The notes beneath the pieces are model-generated. The model did not search any database, was not told the DNA's origin, and saw only the letters and a program-made list of their open reading frames with translations. From the NCBI RefSeq assembly GCF_019649055.1, contig NW_026570226.1:2728001-2792000 (forward strand): 64,000 nucleotides of DNA. Reading direction: 5' to 3'. Positions 1 through 11,486 of this stretch are shown here, in pieces. The DNA is from Paramacrobiotus metropolitanus. Lineage: Eukaryota; Tardigrada; Eutardigrada; Parachela; Macrobiotidae. Position numbers and translations under genes: made by a program. The first letter of the stretch is position 1, and each line of letters starts with the position of its first letter.

Positions 1-925
1 CTTCGACTAACGAAGTAGATTTTAAAAACTGAAATAATACGTAAAATTCCGCAGCTATTTTTGCGGTTTATCGGGATAATCAATTTTCCACACAAAAGCC
101 AAGTCTCGCCGCGGAAGAATAATTTTCACGAACTTTCGCGGGAAAATTCCAAAAACAGTAAAACGCAAATATTACGAACAGGAGAAGTTTCTCGAACGGT
201 TCAAATTTCAACCAGCGAAACTTCTGACTAATGAATAAAATGCAAATTAATGAAGAAATGTAGAGTTTGGCAAAAAACGAACTGGCACGATAAATCTTTT
301 CGAACAGGAAAAAATCTAAACGAAATATCTCAACAAAATTAATTTGCGGCTGCTGCGAACCCTGCGTTCGAAATTTCGTTGGCAACACTATATTTGCATA
401 CGTGTAGCTGGTCGAGTAACGATGCAAACGGGAGTATCCCCAGCGTTCACTCATCGCAATCATCACATAGAAACCAAAATCTGCCGCATCATTTCGCGGG
501 AAACTGCTCAAGAAACAAAATCAGGATTGGAAACCAAAACCACCTGTGCCTGCTTTGTTTACCAACAAACGCGCAGAACGGGCCACACGCGCGCAAATCC
601 CTGTATGATGTAATAGCAACACAACGAGATGCACGGATAAATTTTCACAATGCGCAGTGTTACATCAGACGGTGCAGATTTTCGAGACGGATAACGACAA
701 AACGCTGCGCGCGCGGTTACCAACCCGTTCAGACTACGTAATTTCATGCAGTCGGAACAGGGAAAAGTTGTCTAAAAACGTTTTTCACCAAAATAAAAAT
801 CGAAAAATTGGCTGCTGCAGATTTTCGCTTTCAAAAGCAAAACAAACGTTTCTCTTCGTCTAAATCTTTAATCCTACTATCGGGGAAAATTAAGATTTTA
901 TATTTCTAGAAAAAACAGAACATAC
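1..925. other. Left edge, no recognised coding exon
   Basis: AT-rich sequence at the window edge. If the minus-strand exon just to its right is real, this stretch is the beginning of that gene's first intron. I found no exon here with a recognisable product. The longest open frame (positions 80-511, minus) has a random-looking composition and no usable splice signals, so I treat it as noise. Confidence 0.4.
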
Positions 926-1281
926 CGCTGCTGAGTATTCCCGTTAAATCCGTTAAACCGCGTTCGCCTGCTGTTGCGGCGATGATCCAGCGGCTCCTTA
1001 CGGTGCACATTTTCCCGATAATTCCGATTAATCATCCGGGAATTCGGCTGCGAATTCTTCGGATAATCACTGTCCCGTCGAAAGGGACCCATGGCACGAC
1101 CAGGCGAAGAGCGGCGCGAAGAAGCGCGTGCAGGTCGTTGGTCGTGTTTGGCCTGCTGCTGCGGCTGTTGCTGCGATGATGAACGTGAAGATGATTCAGG
1201 CGATCGGCGCTGCTGCTGCTGCGGCGGCTGATCGCGGCGCGTGAAGGCAGACGAAGTACTGCGCCGATCGCGGTTGGCCAT
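926..1281 (-). CDS. First exon of a Q/S/R-rich protein (partial gene)
   Basis: Candidate first coding exon on the minus strand. It starts at an ATG in good context (ACAATGG) at 1281 and runs 118 codons to a donor-type GTATGT at 925, ending in phase 2. The translation is low in complexity: glutamine runs, serine clusters and many arginines, with no hydrophobic segment. That composition suggests a disordered, possibly RNA-binding N-terminus. Its GC-rich coding sequence stands out from the AT-rich flanks, which supports it being real. Further exons would lie towards or beyond the left edge and were not found, so the product cannot be named. Confidence 0.45.
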
Positions 1282-1299
1282 TGTGCAATCGCTGGTAAT

Positions 1300-3300
1300 C
1301 ACGAAGAATTCAGGTTTTCCTCATCGATTTTGCGAGATTTATAGCCACAGAACACTAATTACAAATGAGAAAAGTACGGTAGAAAAAAAGATACACATAC
1401 ACGGAGAGAAGCACGCAGCACAGTGTACAGTACAGCAAATGACAAGTCACAACTGCAGAGTCTCGGTTTACCCTCGTAGCGAATTTGGCCCGCATAGATC
1501 GTGATAAAAACCTGCCACTATCTGATTACTTTATGCCTCCAACCGATAGATTTGGCATTTTGTAATTTTCGGCTCACAGCTGATATCAATTGTGTATGTG
1601 TGTACACTGACGCATTTCTGAAATTTGTACGAAGCGGCTTTAAGTTTGCAATACACATAAGCTGGGCAAACAACCCGGGGACAGGTCCTGTTTTCCAGTT
1701 TTTGGTGTTTCACGCCATGGTGGGCCGGTGGGAGCAAATCCGACTGTTTATTAGTGGGTTCGCTCAATTCGATTTTACTAATACTGTACTTACTCAAATA
1801 CGAAAATCGTAATTAAATAATTATAAACTAATTGTAAACAAACAACTTCCAAATAAATCTTCTGAAAAATTAAATAACTGTCTACAGACACTGAACAGCG
1901 CAACTTCCGACGTAATATGTGGACGTCGTCACGTTGAACAGTAACCACAACAAAGATAAACATAAGCAGTATTTTGAAATATAGATTATTCTATGGAGCC
2001 AAAATTGTTTATTCTGGTGAATGCATGGCAGGAATACATTTTATAAAATAATCGTAACTGAAATTTAAAATATAAAGTTATGGCACGTACGATCACGTTA
2101 TGTATTGAATAAAAAATATATTTAAAATAGCAAAACTGGAGTTAGGTTTTATACAATAATTATGACAGTTTATGGACGTTCATTTGCAGTCAGAGAATTA
2201 CACTCACTGGTCAGTAGTAGATTTGACATGTACGAAATGAAACGTAATGATACGGAGATATCTATACGAGTACAGTACTTCGTATGCGGTACATAATTGC
2301 GCACACAGAGTGCGTAGAAAACATACATACTTCACCGGAAACAGTAATTTGCATTGATTATCAGTGTAATGTAGCTGAATTACACATCGCATTAAACCAA
2401 TATCTATATAGCATTAGCGCGAAGCCGCGTACTCTAAACCCCTGAAAATTAATAATATCCATATTTTTAATTACCGTACTGTAATGCAATAAAAATACTT
2501 TACATAAAAGTACGCAAGCGTGTTGTAGATGCGCATGTCTGTGTATGTACATGAAAAATGTAATATATATGATATATATATATATATATATATATGTAAT
2601 TGTAAGTCCTAAGCTGCAAGAAAGGCCGCGGACCCGTAGTAATTAATGTACTAATGGTTCCCGTTTTAATTGGTTTCTTTCCGCAAATTACTTTGCATAT
2701 TATGGATTGCTTCTTTTATAACAAAGAGGTATCTGTAAGTCATACTTTGAGTTGGTACGGACTGAGTATTCATCATTTTACTGCGATACAATTCCCGTTA
2801 TCCGTGTTAATTGTTCATGGAGAAAGGCCAGTGCCGTCAAACACATGAGAAATTTGTAACAATAAACCATAAATCTCGCAAAACGTCAGTGCGTTTGAAA
2901 AATTTCCGCAGTACTCCTGAAAACATGTTTCAAGAAAACTCTGAAATGTATGAAAAATTTCAACGCTTTCCAAACAATTGTTATACATACTTTGTTCCTC
3001 ATCAGTTTGTACTTTGTCCGAACTGAAACGTTAACTTCAATAAGACAAAATTACGACCCGTTATGGCAGGCAAAACTGCTAATTAGCAATGGTACAGGTA
3101 GGCTTCTAATATCCGAATGCAAACCGACGAACGTGTTTATGTACAGCGATTCATGCAGTGAGTGACCAGATATTACAGTAAGTGAACTCGTTCACGTGGT
3201 ATGTAAGTAATCGTAAACCAGTGTAGTAGAGAGTCCATGAAACGGAGTAAAGCCGAATTGTGACATTCAGTTGACCTTTTGCCAACTGGTTCGGTGATCC
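1300..3300. other. Gene-poor spacer with a TA microsatellite
   Basis: AT-rich spacer with only short, compositionally random open frames. A dinucleotide tract of alternating T and A lies at about 2563-2595. No domain, RNA gene or promoter could be supported. Confidence 0.4.
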
Positions 3301-3308
3301 GTAGCGAA

Positions 3309-3536
3309 TTATGGATACTGCCCGTTCGAGTCCTTTGGCTGCTTATCAGCATCCAAGTCTTCCCATTCTGGATCCGTGGCGCCGTAGAAGCCAAAAATCA
3401 TCATCCAGACGGGACGATCCAAGCGCCCAAATATCCAATAGGCAGCCACAATGCGGAATACGAAGCACACAGCGGCAACGGTCAGACCGGCCAGTACAAG
3501 TGCCCAGAATTCCTGCCAGTTTCCACAACACAGCAT
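3309..3536 (-). CDS. Small single-pass membrane protein, or last exon of one
   Basis: A 75-codon frame on the minus strand starts at an ATG with good context (TTCACCATG) and ends at TAA. Residues about 8-30 are strongly hydrophobic, consistent with one membrane span. The rest is aromatic-rich (FGRLDRPVWMMIFGFYG) and turns acidic (DPEWEDLDADKQP) at the C-terminus. Codon choice favours G/C in third positions, unlike the surroundings. The frame stays open upstream of the ATG to a good acceptor (TTTTATTACAG) near 3590, so this could be the 3' exon of a longer protein. I do not recognise the family. Confidence 0.5.
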   Translation of the reverse strand: MLCCGNWQEFWALVLAGLTVAAVCFVFRIVAAYWIFGRLDRPVWMMIFGFYGATDPEWEDLDADKQPKDSNGQYP

Positions 3537-3539
3537 GGT

Positions 3540-4504
3540 GAATACTTGTCCGAATGATAACGCGCACAGGTGAGTTGAAGTTCAAAGTAGCCTGTAATAA
3601 AAGAGGTGACATAAACTGGCACAAAAGTTAAGTTATATATGGAGATAGTGTAGTAAGCGATGGAGAATATCTTAGCTCCCGTCAGAATAGGCCATAGCTC
3701 TAGCGCGGGTGACACACTCTATTAACACACTTTTATAAGAATTTTCACAGATCCAGTCACTTTCCGTTGCTAAAGGCTGTTCCTGTGGAATAATCTTGGT
3801 GGTCTTCTGCAACTGGATTTATCAAAGGGCGCCATAATTATCCCGCGCCAGTTCCGGTCGGCGCCATGCTTCTACGCACTATTAACGTAATGCTTCGTAG
3901 GTCACGAAATTGTCATCATAAAGGTGCCGATTGAGGGCAATTATTTCTGTTATTCGCAAATGGAACCTGATAGCATACATGACGGGCAGCGGCATCTAAG
4001 CAGGGCGCTACCATATTTTTAGAATGTTCTGCAGAATTAATTAAATATAAGAAGACACTTCTGCAATTTTAATTTTTTTTTGTTCAATTATTTGCGGGAT
4101 AGTCGGTACTGCTGGTTCATATTGCTGCATTGCAATACGTGGATATATGCTGTATAAGTACTCGTCCTGGGTCCATAACATATGCTGTACTGACGTCTTT
4201 GCCGAAAGGTCACCGACGCAGTACTTCCGCCAAATACTGGAGAGTGGATGTTTTAGTCACTGTATCTCAGTTAGCATTTTTACGTAAGTACATGTATTAT
4301 GCTACATATCACTACGTGCACCTGGTAGATGTTTCACCACATTTAGCGTTTGACGTATAAAAATACATGTAAGACAGATGGAACAGACGTACATAAAATC
4401 CAAACATGCATTTTGTTTTTTATATTTCGTATTTTTATAAAACGGTTTATGGATTGCCGTATGGCGTATAGGAAACCGACTGCATGCAGGTTCCTTTTCC
4501 CGTA
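3540..4504. other. Spacer without recognised features
   Basis: Mixed-composition sequence between the small membrane protein and the foldback element. No convincing exon, RNA gene or repeat was seen. Confidence 0.35.
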
Positions 4505-4512
4505 TTTCAAAA
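4505..4512 (+). repeat. Left target-site duplication TTTCAAAA
   Basis: Exact 8-bp direct repeat with 6466-6473, directly abutting the inverted GGCCAGGGTC ends of the foldback element. Confidence 0.75.
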
Positions 4513-6465
4513 GGCCAGGGTCAAAAGAGGAGAATTTTGAGCGAGGAATTTCTGCGTGGTCAAAAGAGGAGGAATTCATGAGCGGGGAGGGAGGAATTTG
4601 ATATGGTCAAAAAGAGAATTTTTTTCGAAGTTCAAATGAAGTACTTAGGGACCTCGAACCCAGGTCTCGAGGCCACCAAGATTTTCTCATTATATACACA
4701 GTTTGAAGGGCTGAGTCGAACTGAAGTGCTCGGGGACCTCGAACCACGGTCCCCGAGGTCGCCACCGAGATTTTCTCCTCAAGATGGCGAGCGAAGCGAG
4801 CCCGTTACTAATTCAAGACATGTTGAGGGTTCGCTGAGAGCAAGCACTAGTGACCTTTAGGTCGAAACGTGACTTTGGGTCGCCACCGATTCCTATACAG
4901 TTTGACATGCTGAGCCGAGCTGAAGTCTTCGGGGACCTCGAACTGGGCCCCCGAGGTCGCCATCACGACATGTACCATATGTGCACAGTGTGATGTGCTG
5001 AGCCGAAATAAACCAGTACTCAGGGACCATCGAACCCGGGTCCCTGAGGTCGCGAAAACGATTTATAACATATATTCACTGTTTGCTATGCTGAGTCGAA
5101 CTGAAGTGCCCCGGGACCTCAGAACCGCGTTCCTCGAATCTGCAATTATGTTTTACCAGATTTCTGAATATACATTTGATTATTGTAAAATTATATTTTC
5201 TGATATTTCTGTACAAATCTCTGCAATTTCTAAATATTTCTAAATATTTCTAAATATTTCTAAATATTTCTAAATATTTCTAAATATTTCTAAATATTTC
5301 TAAATATTTCTAAATATTTCTAAATATTTCTAAATATTTCTAAATATTTCTAAATATTTCTAAATATTTCTAAATATTTCCAAATATTCCAAATATTTAA
5401 ATATTTCTAAATATTTCCAAATATTTCCAAATATTTCCAAATATTTCAAATATTTCCAAATATTTCCAATATTTCCAAATATTTCCAAATATTTCCAAAT
5501 ATTTCCAAATATTTCCAAATATTTCCAAATATTTTCCAAATATTTCTAAATATTTCTAAATATTTCTAAATATTTCTAAATATTTCTAAATATTTCTAAA
5601 TATTTCTAAATTTCTAAATATTTCTAAATATTTCTAAATATTTCTAAATATTTCTAAATATTTCTAAATATTTCTAAATATTTCTAAATATTTCTAAATA
5701 TTTCTAAATATTTCTAAATATTTCTGAATTTATATTCCTAGAAACTTCACTTTTTTTAAAATTGTTTAAAATGATTAGAAGCCTAAACAACAGAATTACC
5801 TAACAGCTACATCTATAACTGAATCTCCGAACACCAGAATATCAAAGTCAGTGCATATATAATTTAATAATAAATTTATTTATTTATTATAAATATTTAT
5901 TTATTACAAATATTAAAATAGCTAAAAACGAAGACATCTGAATAGTTCAATATATGGTTCGATGGTCCCTGAGTACTTTATTTCGGCTCAGCACATCACA
6001 ATGTGCACATATGGTGCATGTCGTGATGGCGACCTCGGGGTCCCAGTTCGAGGTCCCCGAGTATTCAGTTCAACTCAGCATGTCAAACTGTATAGGAATC
6101 ACCATGAAAATCGGTGGCGACCCAAAGGTCACGTGGCAACCTAAAGGTCACTGGTGCTTCCGTTTCAACGAACTCTCAACATGTCTTGAATTAGAAACGC
6201 GGGCTCGCTTCGCTCGCCATCTTGATGAGAAAATCTCGGTGGCAACCTCGGGGACCCTGGTTCGAGGTCCCCGAGCACTTCAGTTCGACTCAGACCTTCA
6301 TACTGTGCAAGTAATGAGAAAATCTTGGTGGCGACATCGGAGACCTGGGTTCGAGGTCACTAAGTACTTCATTTGAACTTCGAAAAATTTCCTCCCTCTT
6401 TTTGACCATATCAAAATTCCTCCCTCCCTCGCTTCAGAAATTCCTCCCTCTTTTTGACCCTGGCC
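4513..6465. mobile_element. Foldback (non-autonomous, hAT-like) DNA element, about 1.95 kb
   Basis: Two arms of about 500-600 bp form a long imperfect inverted repeat (about 4513-5150 against about 5950-6465). The outermost bases are GGCCAGGGTCAAAA on the left and their reverse complement on the right. The element is flanked by an exact 8-bp direct repeat TTTCAAAA at 4505-4512 and 6466-6473. An 8-bp duplication and a CAGGG-containing end are typical of the hAT superfamily. No transposase is encoded. The arms hold repeated sub-motifs around GGTCCCCGAGGTCGCCACCG, and the core is a 10-bp satellite. Confidence 0.8.
5231..5724. repeat. 10-bp satellite TAAATATTTC in the foldback core
   Basis: About 49 tandem copies of TAAATATTTC fill the centre of the foldback element. 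An inner block (about 5380-5540) is made mostly of the variant CAAATATTTC and single-base length variants, flanked by blocks of the T form on both sides. This layering suggests growth by unequal exchange or slippage from the inside. Confidence 0.95.
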
Positions 6466-6473
6466 TTTCAAAA

Positions 6474-8311
6474 CATTGTAAATTTGAGTTGGACGAGAGC
6501 ATTATTACGACGGTTGTTAATTAACCAATAATTATGTATTTCAAGGAAACAAACCATGATATACCAGTGCCGCTCTACAGTAGTATAAGCTACTGGCGTA
6601 GCTACGCCTGTAGCCTATACTACTGTAGAGCGGCACTGGTTATATGTACATAAAAACTATTTGATGATAATTATTAATACACGGCAAAGTATTACAAGGC
6701 TTAGTAAGTGTGTAGAATATGAGTCGATTGTTGTTTCGCTCTGGAGCGAAACAATGAACTGAATTTGTGGAATATTCTAAGCTGACAAATTTCTGGAAAT
6801 GGTTTGTTTATTGTTTATTGTACGGCAGGCAAGTAACCCATTAAAAGCTGGGATCGAAATCTAGCATGGGAATTTAAACCTGGCTTAATAACAGGCATGA
6901 GGCATCGTAATGAAATTAGATAAAAAGCCACTAATCAAAGGGAAGTACTAAGAAAAGGATGGCAATCAAGTAATGGTAACATGCTTCAGTGCATTACGAA
7001 AAACAGCAAGCGAATTGCTACTACAAATGTCGTTTCCAGCCTCGGTTAGCGTTGTTCAGCCTCCACGATAACGTTGTTCAGCCTCCACGCCAACGTGGAC
7101 TTCCCGATTCTTGTCCTTCCCCGTCCTTCGATGAAGGTCCTGTTTCCGCTTCAAAGGCTGTACGGTTTGGCATGCTGCTTTACGACGATCATTTCGCTGA
7201 TGTAACGGGGCACTTGGAACTTCTCCGGTGCAGGATTTTGTACAACCATGTTGCTTCCTAGTGTTTCAATAGCTCAAACAGTGGCGCAATCTCGTATTGA
7301 TTCATCAGGTCGCTGGTGGACCCTTCGGCATAGTTGGCCCTACCTCAAATAGCTTTTCTTTGCGCGACAGCCAGCGGCTCCAGCGTGGATACAGGCGCAC
7401 CGCTCCATACAGTGGAGCAAAGGTCCACTGTATGGACTCCACTCCATAACTCCACCGCTTCCGTTTGAGTGTCCAATTAGCACCTGGGTGTTCATGCCGG
7501 CGGCTCGGCTATTTGGCTGACTGATACCGTAGTTGAAGAGGATCGGTTGATAATGAGACGTTTGGAACACCTACGTGCGCCTAAACTGTGAATTTTATTT
7601 CGCCCATAACTGTCAAACCGGATGTTGCGCGCGCAGACGGTTTCGTACCTTCGTACGGTTTCACGCCAACGTATATTACAAACGTTTTGACTACTCGTAT
7701 AAAACATAATAAAACAAAGAAAAAAAATGTGTTGTAAGTGTGCGAGAGCGAAAGTTTTCGTACGTGTTCCCGAATTTGGTACCATGTACCGGCACATTTT
7801 CCTTAAAGAAAGACTGAAGGCCGAAGTGAATGTTGCACTCGTTTGATTCGAAAGCGCAACTTTATGAAAAGATCTACAATATTCCAAACAACTATGACCC
7901 AGGGCTTATCATTCCATATTTACGGTACATCACTTTTGTCTAAACTGAGCCTCTCCGTTATAACCCGCACTTTCAGTAATCAATCGACTTTTACCAAGAG
8001 GTGTAAGATCAAATTTCTCGAGCTATAGGGATTCAATTACGGGAGTGAGTGCATTTTCAGAGAAGTTACGAAGAATCGGCTTACTGCAGCGCCGAGTATG
8101 GAAGCATACGCTGAGACGAGTGAGTACACCTGATGTCTATCCCAGTTAGTAACCACTCGGTTTTAGGATAAGCAGAATCTATGCTGATAAGTTTGAGCAC
8201 AAAGTTACAGATATACTTATGTAGCAAACTGGTACAGTCTGTAATAGTCCTCAGTAGTAAGTACCATCAGCCACCATTAAGATGATCTTCTCATTCACCA
8301 AAAGGTCCACG
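6474..8311. other. Spacer 3' of the kinase gene; no supported gene
   Basis: Contains a hairpin element (6563-6640) and a 24-bp inverted repeat (TTGTTTCGCTC, 2-bp spacer, complement) at 6731-6754. Open frames of 60-130 codons on both strands show no recognisable domain and no splice context. Confidence 0.35.
6563..6640. repeat. Hairpin MITE-like element, copy 1
   Basis: A near-perfect 78-bp palindrome. The arm begins ACCAGTGCCGCTCTACAGTA and the other end is its complement. A diverged relative lies at 35318-35390, so this is a dispersed short inverted-repeat element. Confidence 0.75.
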
Positions 8312-11059
8312 TTATGCCACAAAAGGCATTTCAGCAGAGAGAACATGGGCGTCTGCTTGATTGGTCGCTACAGCTGTTTCCCTTTCCTGCTTGTTCACAC
8401 TACATTCAGAATCACACATAATGTACGAATCTTTCTGTGCAGCCGGCACCAACGCTTCCATGCGACTGCGAATCACGGCAAACGGCGGGCGTTCTTCGGG
8501 AAAAATTTTCCAGCAGTCACATACAGTTTGGCGTCTGTTGGTGAATAAACGTCAGTTTAAAAGTTGCAATGACTCGCAATAACAACATCATATACATTTT
8601 CTCAGGGCAATTTTCTGGAATTTTTAACCGGTGGGCGTGTTGAAAAAAAGCCCGAAGTTGGTCATATATGATGCCGCAGGGGAATTCTTCTTGATACGGT
8701 TCTGCTCCCAGAGTGAAAATTTCCCATACCACCACTCCAAAAGACCACACATCGCTTGCGGCAGAAAATACGGCGCTATTGGGGTGCAAGCACTCGGGAG
8801 CTAGCCAACGGACTGGCAGGGGGACCTAAATGACAACTTCATCAATAGTTTTGGCTTTGCACAAGAACGGAAGAGAAGGCATGTTATATACTTTGTCGCG
8901 CTCCAGTGCATAGATAGGCTGGTTTCTGGCCATACCAAAATCGGCGATCTTTGCTATCTTCTTCTCATCCAGCAGCACATTGCGTGCCGCTAAGTCCCGA
9001 TGTACTATGCCCTTATTGGAGAGAAATTCCATACCACGGCTTATTTGGTAGGCAAAATGGACGAGTTCGTGTGCGATTTCGGGCGCGATCAAATGTAGAT
9101 TTAGGGAGTTCATTTGCAAATATAGCGGATTCGCCCTCAGTGTATGGAGATACGATTCCAAGGACAGGTATTTGCAGTATTCCATAACAATCATGAGTTT
9201 GCCTGAAAAGGTCATTTCGTTGCCTTGGCCGAGGAACTTCCTTGTGTGATTTTATTACGATAGTGACAAGTACCTTCAAGCCAGTAACTACAGAGTAGAA
9301 ATTTTCTAACTCCGACTCTAAATTTTCTGCTTCACCGGATTATTCGCCTTAACTCTTGTCACTTATTTACGCTAAAAATTTTCATTATACAAGTACCTTG
9401 TAAAACGATGCCTTCTAAGTTGACGATGTTTGTATGTCGCCCGACACTCATCATAAGAGCCATTTCTGACAGGAACTCACGTGTTGCTTGACCCTTTTGG
9501 TACAGGCAGCGCAACATCTTCACTGCCACGAGATGCGAGCTCGGTGTCATGGATGACGATCTGGCAGATCGCAGATACTTTGAATGCAACGTCCCCACGA
9601 AAACGAGGCCGTGACGGCCGCTTCCCAAGTGTTCATCCCCTAAATTACACAAAGACGGTGGAAGCTGACAACTGCTAGCATACTGCTCTTCCGCTTACTT
9701 ATCTCGATCGAATGTCGTGGTATAACGAAGCCATCGATGGTTTCCACTGGAACTGTCTTGAGGAGCTCCTTTCGATGGTCGGTAGCGCGGCAAAAGTGCT
9801 AAAAAATTGCTGAAGATGCGCCACAATGTTACAACATTCGCAAATCCCATCTGTGAGCGGCAGAAACGTTCAGACGATCAAGATGGCTGGCGTACATATA
9901 AGTCGGGAGCAAAAAATTTAGCAAAGCAACAAAGATTTTGCCACGAATTCACGTCTCAACTACTGTGCTTCAGTCCTGCGACAAAATGCCGTTTGCAAAA
10001 CTAAGACAAACGGTTTTTGGTTTCCAGACGCTCTTGTGTATTTAACACCATAACGCTTGTCTACGTATTTATCGTCTGGGTCTTTGTACATGTCATACAG
10101 AACGCGAGTTGGATTACTTTATGTCTTTCCCGCTGCTGTTTGCCTCTCCAGTAGATGCAAACGATCAGAAACAGTCCGATTAACAGCGCCAGTACTGTGC
10201 CTGCGATGAAGCCGTCACGGAACGCTACAAACAGGTAGAAACCGGCTCATTGTAGTTGGGATGATCCACTTTTCAAGATAGAAGTATTCGTACCTTGAGC
10301 TTCTTTTGGGTGGGAAGGTTGAATGGGAGGCGCTTAACAAAATGAACAGCTTTGAAATTGAATTTGATTTGATGCGCAGAGTGCAAACTTACATAACAGC
10401 AAGCTGGGCTGCATGATATAATTCTGCATGACGGGATTAATTCGATGTGTGGTGACGGTAAAGTTCTGATTGAGAAGCCCCTTGGATTTCGCGCACTGAA
10501 TAATCGCATTGGCAGCAACGGCCGCTTTATACGGCATTTTGGTAAAAAATTCCCCAGAAGGCGGATACTTCCCTATGAACGCTATTTCATAGCTGTAAGT
10601 TTCGTAAGGTAGATTCAGAACCGGTGGGGAGGTCCAGCCTCTACCTTCGAGGACCGATCCATCGTAGCCGATTAAAAAGCTATAACAAGACAAGCCAATC
10701 AAAATTTTACGGTATAACTAATATGATAACTGTTATTTTACGGTATAACTGAACTAATAACGCGACTGTTGTGTCAGTGAAAGTGCACACTGTATAAGTA
10801 TTGGTTCCTTTTCTGGCATACTGACATACTTAGAAGAAATATCAGTAAATTTATTAACATCCACATCGTGTGTCTGCATTTCCTGGGTGATCTTAGAGCA
10901 GTTCCGTGGATTGTAACAGAAGTTCCCGTTTGTATGCGTAAACACAATGGAACTAGCGGGAAAAGAAGGTTTGGCCATTTTATCCTCCAGTGCTGGACGG
11001 GCGCCCCATGACGACCGCGCGATGATGTTGACCTCAGAGCACTGGTCCATTTCGGCAGA
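8312..11059 (-). CDS. PGRP-ectodomain receptor tyrosine kinase (nine exons, 5' end missing)
   Basis: Exons (minus): 11059-10830, 10679-10393, 10332-10294, 10224-10118, 9798-9699, 9639-9397, 9202-8892, 8825-8596 and 8534-8312 (TAA). All junctions are GT-AG and phase-compatible, giving 589 residues. Residues about 1-170 are a PGRP (amidase-2 fold) domain: [18 protein letters not shown], the conserved C-x5-C disulphide pair, [19 protein letters not shown]. The catalytic cysteine and the zinc-ligand tyrosine are absent, so it probably binds rather than cleaves peptidoglycan. A proline-bearing 13-codon stalk and a membrane span ([19 protein letters not shown]) follow. The kinase has [32 protein letters not shown] and SDVWSFG, so it looks active. 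One tyrosine lies in the activation loop. The C-tail is about 50 residues. No signal-peptide exon was found. The 39-nt stalk exon and the 8595 donor (GTATAT) are the least certain parts. Confidence 0.85.
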
Positions 11060-11486
11060 CTGCAATATGGGAAAAACACTTTAAACAAACAAATATTTTT
11101 GCATTAACTGCAAAATGCACCGGTTGGGTCACTGACAGACAGGATTGCCGCTTTTGGCTTTGCAAAAATAGTCACCAATTGATCATCGCCAATCTTGAAT
11201 ATGAATTACACAATAACAGAGCCACAGAAAGGCAGCGCAGAAATCGCAGAAATCAATTGCAGCTGCAGAAAATTTGTATACCTCTTCAAATTACAATAAC
11301 CCAGATAAGGTCACTACCGAAATTTTGTAGATTTGAGGTGAACTGAACAAGATCGAGTTATACACCTCCACTTCCTGCCAAATTTTGATATTCTTTTCTT
11401 TTTTGTGTTTATCGTGACTATATAAATTGCGTCAGCCGATGATAAGCCATTGTGTCTTACCGATTCCTTATGGACCATGTTTACAC
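11060..11486. promoter_or_regulatory. Shared divergent 5' region of the two PGRP receptor genes
   Basis: About 430 bp separate the first identified exon of the minus-strand kinase from the putative signal exon of the plus-strand paralogue. Head-to-head paralogues often share control sequence. A missing signal exon of the kinase gene may also lie here. I saw no clear TATA box or kappaB-like site. Confidence 0.35.

Noticed and set aside
80-511. 143-codon minus-strand frame at the left edge
   Set aside because: Random-looking composition, no domain, no splice context.
5231-5724. Regular repeats as a possible CRISPR array
   Set aside because: There are no spacers; the units are contiguous 10-mers in an animal genome.
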